Shown piece after piece: positions 43,150 through 50,700 of a stretch of DNA of 64,000 nucleotides. The notes under the pieces were generated by a model. It searched no databases. It worked only from the letters and a program-made list of their open reading frames with translations, and had not been told where the DNA came from. Position numbers and translations under genes: made by a program. The DNA is taken from contig JBFWVZ010000002.1 in NCBI GenBank assembly GCA_050246475.1, positions 609,546-673,545 of the forward strand, read 5' to 3'. Numbering within the stretch: the first letter of the stretch is position 1; each line of letters begins with the position of its first letter. The stretch comes from CADEEL01 sp050246475. Its GTDB lineage: Bacteria > Pseudomonadota > Alphaproteobacteria > Caulobacterales > Aquidulcibacteraceae.

Positions 43150-43530
43150 CTACCATCCGAAATTGATCTGCAGGATCGCGAAGAGCCCAACGGCGACGAG
43201 CGCGATCGCAAAGAACGAATTGAGGAGCAGCAGCGCCGTGCGCGTGCCCGTCTTGTGGATGTAGTCCTCGATCACGACCTGCATGCCAATCCGCATATGG
43301 GCGCCGGCGGCGATCATGAGAAGAGCGGCGCCGATGGCGTTCCACGGCATCCGCAAGAATGTGATCGCGTCATCGTAGGAATCGATCGAGAGCGCCGCCG
43401 AAATCGCCAACCACGGCGCCAGGAAGAAGAGCGCCACCGCCGTCGCGCGCTGCGCGATGAAGTGCCCCGCGCCCTCCCGCGCCGAGCCGCGCCCCGCAAT
43501 CCGCGAACGCGCCGTGCGGAAGCCGCTCAT
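43150..43530 (-). CDS. sdhD: Succinate dehydrogenase membrane anchor subunit
   Basis: A 126-residue, three-helix anchor from ATG 43530. Helix 1 follows HFIAQRATAVALFFLAPW. The haem/quinone region in helix 2 contains GAHMRIGMQVVIEDY, the SdhD pattern. The start overlaps the sdhC stop by four bases (ATGA) and the stop abuts the sdhA start, so the three genes form a tight operon. Confidence 0.93.
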   Translation of the reverse strand: MSGFRTARSRIAGRGSAREGAGHFIAQRATAVALFFLAPWLAISAALSIDSYDDAITFLRMPWNAIGAALLMIAAGAHMRIGMQVVIEDYIHKTGTRTALLLLNSFFAIALVAVGLFAILQINFGW

Positions 43531-43928
43531 GAGAGGCCTCCGAAATTCAACACGGCCCAAAGCGCCGCCGGCGCGATGAAGGCGAAGAGGATCGCATACC
43601 AGGCCGAGCTGTTTGCGGCCTTCAGCTCAAAGAGCCGGCCCGAATCCAGCAGCAGGTGGCGAAGCCCGTTCGCCCAATGATAAGCCAGCACGCCGAATGC
43701 GCCGTAGAGCTTCAATTGTCCGAACCAGGAATGAAACAGCGCATCGATCCACGCATACGCTTCCCCGCCCATCGCCAGCGCCGCGAGCCACACCACGAAA
43801 AGCGCGAGGCACACATAGAGCGCAACGCCCGTTGCGCGATGCAGGATCGACGAGGCCATCGTCACGTGCCAGCGCCAGATCTGCAGATGCGGCGAAAGCG
43901 GTCTCTGGGGCGCGGCGGGCCCTGCCAT
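43527..43928 (-). CDS. sdhC: Succinate dehydrogenase cytochrome b556 subunit
   Basis: A 133-residue three-helix subunit from ATG 43928 with AGGA upstream. The N-terminal RPLSPHLQIWRWHVTMASSI and HRATGVALY are the SdhC signature. The haem-ligand region is YHWANGLRHLLLDSG. It is first in the sdhCDA operon, which is divergent from the DUF885 peptidase gene. Confidence 0.95.
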   Translation of the reverse strand: MAGPAAPQRPLSPHLQIWRWHVTMASSILHRATGVALYVCLALFVVWLAALAMGGEAYAWIDALFHSWFGQLKLYGAFGVLAYHWANGLRHLLLDSGRLFELKAANSSAWYAILFAFIAPAALWAVLNFGGLS

Positions 43929-44043
43929 GGCGGCGTCCTGATTTGATGTGCGCGGAGATTTAGCCGCCGTCCGTCGCAAGTCAACGCGCGCGGCCTTGCG
44001 AGCCTTAGCCGTGCGGGCTTAAGTCGCGCGCGGAGGAAGATTC

Positions 44044-45828
44044 ATGATCCGTCAAGGCCTTGCGCTTGTCGCCGCGCTCATCATCGCGCTCCCGCTCGCC
44101 GCCTCGGCGCAGCAGGAGAGCGCGAACCCAGCGGAAAGCGAACTCGCCCGCGTCATCGCCGATTTCGAGCGGCTTGAGCGCCAAAGCGATCCCGTCAGCG
44201 CGGGGTTTGAAGGCGATCGCGAAGCGCTCCGACGCCTTCCGGACGTGAGCCCCGAAGCGCAACGCGCCAACGCCGATGCGCTGCGCACGCTCGGTCGGCG
44301 CCTCGGCGAAGTGAACGCCGCCTCGCTCAACGCCGAATCCCAGCTCAACCACGCGCTGCTTTCCCGCATCATCGATCAGCGCGTCGAGGAGGCCGGCTAC
44401 GATTTCGAGCGCATCGCGTTCGAGAACGATGACGGCTTCTTCGGCCTTCCCGATTATCTCGGCCGCTCCACGCCGATCGCCACGCCGGACGACGCCGAAG
44501 CCTGGATCGCGCGCCTCGAAGCGGTGCCGGCCTATTACGATCAGAACTTCGCCAATATGCGCCGCGGCATTCGCACACGCTTCACGCAGCCGCGCATCGT
44601 CGTCGATCGCGTCATCGCCATCGCGCGCCGGCAAGCGGAGACGCCGATCGAGCAATCCGCGCTGCTCATGCCGTTCGCCTCGATGCCCGCGACGATTTCC
44701 GCCGCGCAGCAGGCCGAGTATCGCACGCGTGCAACCGCCATCGTGCGCGACCGCATCCAGCCCAAGATGCGCGAGTTCGTGACCTTCCTGGAGCGAGAGT
44801 ATCTACCCGCCGCGCGCCGCCAGATCGGCTGGCGCTCAACCCCGAACGGCGAAGCCACGTATCGCTACCTCGTGCGGCGCGAGACGACGACCAACATGAC
44901 GCCCGAGGAAATCCATCAGCTCGGCCTCTCCGAAGTCGCGCGCATCCGCGCGCTGATGGAGACGACGATCCAGCAAACCGGCTTTGAAGGGACGTTCGCC
45001 GAATTCCTCCACTTCCTGCGCACCGATCCGCAATTCTACGTGCAGAGCGAAGAAGCGCTGCTGATGCACGCCTCCGAGATCGCCAAGCGCGCCGACGATC
45101 GCCTGCCGCCGCTCTTCGCCACGCTGCCGCGTTTGCCCTACGGCGTGCGCCCCGTGCCGGCCGATGTCGCGGAGGGCTACACGACTGCGCGCTATTGGCC
45201 GGGCTCGCCGCAATTGGGCCAAGCGGGCGGCTACATGGTCAACACCAGCCACCTCAATCAGCGCCCGCTCTACGAATTTCCCGCGCTCACGCTGCACGAA
45301 GCGGTGCCTGGGCATCATTTGCAGATCGCGCTCGCGCAGGAGCTGACGGGCCTTCCCTATTTCCGGCGCAACGTCTCGCCCACCGCTTTCGTCGAGGGCT
45401 GGGGGCTCTACGCGGAATTCCTCGGCGAAGAGATGGGCATGTACCGCACGCCCTACGAACTCTTCGGCCGCTACTCGATGGAGATGTGGCGCGCGTGCCG
45501 CCTCGTCGCCGACACCGGCATCCACTGGATGGGCTGGGACATCGAGCGCGCCCGCCGCTGCTTCACCGAGAACAGCGCCTTGGCCGAGCACAACATCCAG
45601 ACTGAGTTGGAGCGCTACATCTCATGGCCAGGCCAGGCGCTTGCCTACAAGATCGGTGAATTGCGCTTCCGCGCGCTGCGCCAGGAAGCGCAAGCCGCGT
45701 TGGGCGCGAACTTCAATGTCCGCCAATTCCACGACACCTTGCTGCTCGGCGGCCCGCTGCCGATGGACCTCGTCGAACAACGCGTCCGCACCTGGATCGC
45801 AATGCAACAGGAGCCGGCGCCCAACTAA
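44044..45828 (+). CDS. DUF885 family metallopeptidase-like exported protein
   Basis: A 594-residue protein with a signal peptide (cleavage after ALPLAASA). The metal site is in LHEAVPGHHLQ together with the downstream FVEGWGLYAEFLGEE, the usual pair in DUF885, which is related to gluzincin carboxypeptidases. It is probably a periplasmic peptidase. ATG 44044 follows GGAGGAAG. A palindromic repeat follows its stop. Confidence 0.88.
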   Translation: MIRQGLALVAALIIALPLAASAQQESANPAESELARVIADFERLERQSDPVSAGFEGDREALRRLPDVSPEAQRANADALRTLGRRLGEVNAASLNAESQLNHALLSRIIDQRVEEAGYDFERIAFENDDGFFGLPDYLGRSTPIATPDDAEAWIARLEAVPAYYDQNFANMRRGIRTRFTQPRIVVDRVIAIARRQAETPIEQSALLMPFASMPATISAAQQAEYRTRATAIVRDRIQPKMREFVTFLEREYLPAARRQIGWRSTPNGEATYRYLVRRETTTNMTPEEIHQLGLSEVARIRALMETTIQQTGFEGTFAEFLHFLRTDPQFYVQSEEALLMHASEIAKRADDRLPPLFATLPRLPYGVRPVPADVAEGYTTARYWPGSPQLGQAGGYMVNTSHLNQRPLYEFPALTLHEAVPGHHLQIALAQELTGLPYFRRNVSPTAFVEGWGLYAEFLGEEMGMYRTPYELFGRYSMEMWRACRLVADTGIHWMGWDIERARRCFTENSALAEHNIQTELERYISWPGQALAYKIGELRFRALRQEAQAALGANFNVRQFHDTLLLGGPLPMDLVEQRVRTWIAMQQEPAPN

Positions 45829-45835
45829 TCGAACC

Positions 45836-45963
45836 TCCCTTCTCCCGCATGGGCGGGAGAAGGTGTCAGCGAAGCTGACGGATGAGGGGGCGCGCTTCAA
45901 TCTGCACGCCCCCACCCTCATCCGGCCTTCGGCCACCTTCTCCCGCCCATGCGGGAGAAGGAA
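45836..45963. repeat. Palindromic repeat, CTCCC/GGGAG family, copy 2
   Basis: CCTTCTCCCGCatGGGCGGGAGAAGG at the left end and its inverse-like partner CCTTCTCCCGCCCatGCGGGAGAAGG at the right end enclose GTCAGCgaaGCTGAC and a CCCTCATCC segment. The layout matches the copy at 35296-35433. Here the flanking genes are in the same direction. Confidence 0.85.
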
Positions 45964-46088
45964 AAGGGGGACGCCGACCGCCTCTATCCCCGCATCTCAA
46001 TCGCCGAACGCCGCTATTTTTCCGGCCCGCAGCGAAAAATCGCGCTCCGCAATCCGACGGCGTTCGCCCTCGACGATACTTGCCGCTC

Positions 46089-46760
46089 ATGTCTCACGCG
46101 CAAGGAACCCCGTTAGAACCACCCGCCTCCCTCCTGGCAGAAGCCTGGGAGGAGGCGCGCATCATTCTCTCCACCTACCTCCGCTACACGATCGATCCCG
46201 CCGAGCTCATCGAACGCCAGGCGATCACGCCGCTCTTCCGCGCGCAGCTGCTGCGCTGGCTCCGCCCACTCGAAGCGATCGTGCGCTCGCTGCTGCTGGC
46301 GATGGCGAAGGCGATGCACGTCGAGCCCACGCGGCGCGCGCATGCGAAACGCCAAAGCCAACGCGCCGACTTCATCCCGCGCTTCAACTGGGCGATGCGG
46401 CGCAAGACAAAAGCGCCGCCTACGGAGGAAACGCAGAAACCGCCCAAAACGCCGCGCCGCTGGGCGCGCGTGGTCGTCGCGAGCAAGGGAATCGCCGAGC
46501 GCCTCGAAGGCGTCGCGCGCGTGATCGAAAATCCCGAGCGGTACGCGACGCGATTGGCCCGGAAGCTTCAGGCGCAGCCCGACGAGATTCCGCTCCCGCT
46601 CGAAGAAGAGCCGCCCGCGCCAACCGCCGACATCCCGCTCCGCGATCTCTGGCGCGAGCTGCACGATTACGTGCGCAAGCTCTTCAAGCGAAACGCCGGC
46701 GAAGATCCGCAGACGCCGCTTGGCGAAGCGCACCCGCCGCCGCGCGATGACTCAAGCTAA
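46089..46760 (+). CDS. Conserved-looking hypothetical protein
   Basis: A 223-residue protein from ATG 46089. It has no signal peptide or clear membrane helix; the segment LLRWLRPLEAIVRSLLLAMAK is amphipathic. A Lys/Arg/Pro-rich centre (residues 80-130) is followed by an acidic, Pro-rich stretch and a helical end. Codon use fits the genome, so it is probably real. No family was recognised. It converges on the membrane-protein gene across a CCCCGGA-family repeat. Confidence 0.55.
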   Translation: MSHAQGTPLEPPASLLAEAWEEARIILSTYLRYTIDPAELIERQAITPLFRAQLLRWLRPLEAIVRSLLLAMAKAMHVEPTRRAHAKRQSQRADFIPRFNWAMRRKTKAPPTEETQKPPKTPRRWARVVVASKGIAERLEGVARVIENPERYATRLARKLQAQPDEIPLPLEEEPPAPTADIPLRDLWRELHDYVRKLFKRNAGEDPQTPLGEAHPPPRDDSS

Positions 46761-46885
46761 GTCACCGATCCCCGGATTGCGCGGCACGCGCAAGTCCGGG
46801 GCCCAAGGTCCCGCACGCACTTTCAATTGAAAGAGAACCTGAGAGATCGACCCCGGATCGCTCGCAAGCTCGCGTCCGGGGAGCG
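46760..46885. repeat. Double-hairpin repeat, CCCCGGA family, copy 2
   Basis: CCCCGGA-TTGCGCG-gca-CGCGCAA-g-TCCGGGG followed by a spacer of about 50 bases and CCCCGGA-t-CGCTCGC...GCTCGCG-TCCGGGG. The leading CACCGAT, the outer arms, the GGCCCA after hairpin 1 and the GACC before hairpin 2 match the copy at 21824. Inner arms and spacer differ. Confidence 0.85.
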
Positions 46886-46896
46886 GATACGTTTGG

Positions 46897-47694
46897 TCAA
46901 TCGAACACGGACGCCAGTTGCGCGGGGCCGACGCCTTCCTTGACGCTGCGCAGCTCGAAATAGATGGCCGAGGCGCTGACAGCGCCGATCACGGAGGCGA
47001 CGGGCGCGATCAAGGTTCCCGCCACGGCCATGCCGAGCAGAACCTGCCCGCCAGCGGCCTGGCCAACCGCCCCGCCCACGACCTGCGCGACGAGCGAGAT
47101 GATGTAGGTCAAGAGGCCGATGGCGATGAGCAGCGCGAAGATCGCCCAGCGATGCGAGCGTGTGAGATTGCGGCTGCGGCCCATCGCGCCGAACACGCCC
47201 ATCCGCTCGATGACGGCGGAAGGCACCGCGACGGCCCAGAGCGTCATCAGGATGAGGCCGGGGACGAACAAGAACACCAAGCCGATGCCGATGCCGATGC
47301 CCGCCACGATGGCGATGCCGAGCGCGACCAGGAAGAAGCGCCCGCCGGTGGCGAGCAATTCACCGAACGATGCGCGCTGGCCGTTGAAGTGCGCGACGGC
47401 GCCGTGCGTGACCGCGGCCTGCAGCACGAACGCGCCGATCACATAGAGCGCGAGGCCGGAAAAATAGACCGGCCCGAACACCGCGAAGGGATTGGCGAAG
47501 GCGGCGGGATCGTTGCTCGTCAGCAGGTTGAGGCCGGGCAACTGCATCACCAGCAGCGGCGCGCCCGCCAGTACGAGGCCCAGGAGGTAATAGACGAGGA
47601 AATTGGCGCCGACCGCGGAGAAGGTGCGCGCGATGACGCGGCCCATATCGAAGCGCGCCTCGATGCCCGCCGGGGCGGCTGGAGTTTCACTCAT
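46897..47694 (-). CDS. Six-helix membrane protein, YIP1/GPDP-membrane-like
   Basis: A 265-residue protein. The N-terminus RFDMGRVIARTFSAVGANF, a long hydrophobic core, GIGLVFLFVPGLILMTLWAV and AVPSAVIERMGVFGAMGRSRNLTRSHRW (described in part) recall the membrane domain of glycerophosphodiester-phosphodiesterase-like and DUF975-like proteins. No catalytic domain is attached. Function unknown. It is separated from the autotransporter gene by 66 bases on the same strand, with the autotransporter upstream. Confidence 0.65.
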   Translation of the reverse strand: MSETPAAPAGIEARFDMGRVIARTFSAVGANFLVYYLLGLVLAGAPLLVMQLPGLNLLTSNDPAAFANPFAVFGPVYFSGLALYVIGAFVLQAAVTHGAVAHFNGQRASFGELLATGGRFFLVALGIAIVAGIGIGIGLVFLFVPGLILMTLWAVAVPSAVIERMGVFGAMGRSRNLTRSHRWAIFALLIAIGLLTYIISLVAQVVGGAVGQAAGGQVLLGMAVAGTLIAPVASVIGAVSASAIYFELRSVKEGVGPAQLASVFD

Positions 47695-47760
47695 GCGCTC
47701 TGCGCCTCCGCTCGTTCAACGAGTCGGAGCCTAGCGCAGAGGATGCGACAGGCGAAACCG

Positions 47761-50700
47761 TCAGAAGCGGAAGCGCGCGCCGATCGAGGCGCCGGAGGCT
47801 TCGTCGCCGTCGCCGCCGGCGAGGCTGCCGGTCAGGCTGACGTCGAAGCGTTCGCCCAGATACCAGGTCATGCCGAGCTGGGCTTCACCGAGCGTGCGGT
47901 TCTGATCGTCGAGCGCGAGCGTGACGGGATCGCCGGTGGAGACGAAGACCGCCTCGGCCTCGCGATCGTTGAGCGCGGCCTCATGCACCACGCCCAGCGT
48001 GATCGACGGCGCCATGACGACGCCCTCGCCCGCGTTGAAACGCCGCTCGGCGCGGAAGCGCGCGCCCAAACGCGCCGTCTCCGCGGAGAAATCGTCCACG
48101 TCGAGGCGCAGCACGCTTGAGCCCGCTTCGCGGTAGCCGTCCACGTTGGTGGAGAGCCACGCCGCGCGCGCGGAGAGCGACATCTCCCAACCATTGGCGG
48201 AGAAATGGCGCGCGACGCTGGCGAAGAGGCCGGCCGTTTCGGCGCTGGTGTCGGCACTCAAATCGGTGGGCACGCCGTTCAACAGCACGCGGCGGCGGGT
48301 TTCGAAATCGTGGCCGCCGAGCGTTGCACCGACCGAAGCGGCCCAGCGCTCGCCGCGCCAATCGGCGAAGACCGCGCCTTGCAGGCTCTCGGCGGTCGTA
48401 TCGCCCGCATTGAGCGCGAGTTCCGCTTCGCCTTCGGTGGATGCGATTGCGGCGCCGACGGCGAAGCCTTGGTGGCGGCGCGTGCGCACGCCCCCGGCGA
48501 CGCCGTTGTTCTCGTAGGAATAGCCGAGCGAGCCGTCCGCCTCCTCGCGATCGATTTCGCCGAAGAGCGCGCGGGCCCAGACGATGCCGTCGCCGCGCGC
48601 GGACTCCACCTCTTCGCCGATCACATCGACGAAGCCGCCGAGCGCATGGCCGGCGAGCGTGAGCTGGCTGTTGGCGGTCGAGGGGCGCGCGGTGATGAGC
48701 GTCGCGCCGATCTGGGCGTTGTTGGGGTTGTAGATGACGGAGCCCGCGCCGCCGAACGGCACGACGATGGAATCGAACTCGCCGCTGACGCCGCCGGCCG
48801 CGGCGAGGAACGTCAAGCCCGTCCCGTCGGCGCCGCCAAGCGAGACAAGCTCCAGCGTGCCGCCGTTGATCGTCGCTGTGCCCGAGACGTTCAAGAGATC
48901 AATCTGGCTTGCGCCGTTGAACTCGATCGTCAGCGTCGCGGGAGCGTTGTGCGTATAATTGCCGGCGATGTTGATCGTTCCGGGCGAATTGCCGGGCGAG
49001 ATCGTGCCGTTGTTGACGACGTTGCCGGTGATCGTGCCGACGCCGGTGAGCGAAGCGCCGGTGAAGATCGTGACGCCGTTCAACGCCGTGATGTTTCCAG
49101 CCAGATGCGCCGTGCCGTCCTCGACGTCGAAGGCGCCGAATTGCTCGCCGCCATATGTAATCGTGGCCGAGCCTATCTGCGCGAAGACCGAGCCGGAAGC
49201 GCCGGTGACGGCGTTGGCGAGCGTCGCATCGGTCGATTGATTGAGTTCGAAGCGCGCGCCGGAGAAGATATCGAGCGCGCCGGTTCCGATGTTGGCGAGG
49301 CCCGCGCGCAGCGTGCCTTCCCCGACGAGCGTGCCGCCGGTGTAGGTGTTGGCGCCGGTGAGCTCCGCGAAGGTCGGATCGAATTTGACGATGCCGCCCG
49401 CGCCGGAGACGTCGTTGCCCAAATTGTCGCTGAAGAAGAGGATGCCTTCGTTGGCGATGGCGCCCGTGCCGGCCGCGCCCTCTTCATGGAGCGCGAGCAG
49501 GCCGTCATTGACGATGCCGCCTTCGAACGTGTTCGCGCCGTGAAGCTCGACGGTGGCGGCCAGTTCAATGTCGAGCCCGCCCTCGCCGGAAATGAGGCCG
49601 TCAAAATCGGACGCGCCGGTCAACGTGGCCGTGTTGGCGCCAAGCTCGAGATCGCCCGCGCCGGAGACGCCGCCGAGCGTCTCGCTCGCGTCGAGCCGGA
49701 GCGTCGCTGCGGCCGCGATGTTGACGGCGCCGCCGTCATCGAGCGCGGCGCCGCCCGCGAGCGCAAGCGTGCCTTCCTGCACGTCGGTCAAGCCGGTGTA
49801 AGTGTTGGTTCCCGAGAGGATGAGTTCGCCGGCGCCGGTTTTCTGGACGCCATGCACGCCGCCGGATTCGGAGATATCTCCCGATTGCTCGGCGATTCCC
49901 ACATCGACGTTCAGATCCGGATCGCTCATCAGCACGATTGGATTGGCGATGGTGACGCCATCGGCGTAGTCGATGACGGAGCCGAGAGTCGTCAGCGATC
50001 CCGTGCCGAGCGCGGAATCGTTCTCGACGCGGATCGTGCCGCCCGCGATGACCGTCCCGCCTGCATAATCATTGGCGCCGGAGAGCGTGAGTTCGCCCGT
50101 CCCTTCCTTCCAGAGCGCGCCCGCGCCAGTGATGAGGCCGCTGAAGGCGGTGTCGGAATTATTTCCGCCCGCGAGCAGCGTGTTGGCGCCCAGATCGATC
50201 GTGCCCGCGCCCGCGATGGAGCCGACGCGTTCGCTGTCGACCAGATTGAGCGCCGCGCCCGCGTCGACTGTCACAGCGACGGCGTCGGCGATCGCCTGCG
50301 TGCCTTGCACATTGACCGCGCCGGCTTGGATGTGCAGCGGGCCGAGGAACGTGTTCGCGCCGCTCAGCAGCAGCGCGCCGCCTGTCGTCTTATCAACGCC
50401 GCCCGCGCCGGAGATCACGCCCGAGAACGCGCCGTCCGTGATCGTCACGGTGTTGGCGTTCAGCTCAAGCGCGCCGCTGCCGAGCAGCGTGCCGATGGCT
50501 TCGCTGTTGAGCAGACGCAGCGTGGCTGGGGCTGCGATCTGGACAACGCCGGTGTCGAGGAGCGCGGCGCCGCCGGCGGCTTCGAGCACGCCATCGTTGA
50601 TGAAGGTAGCGACGTGGGCGTTCGCGCCCGAGAGCGTGAAGACGCCCGCGCCCTCTTTCGTGAGCGCGCCGCCGCCAAGGATATCGCCGGAGAAAGTGGT

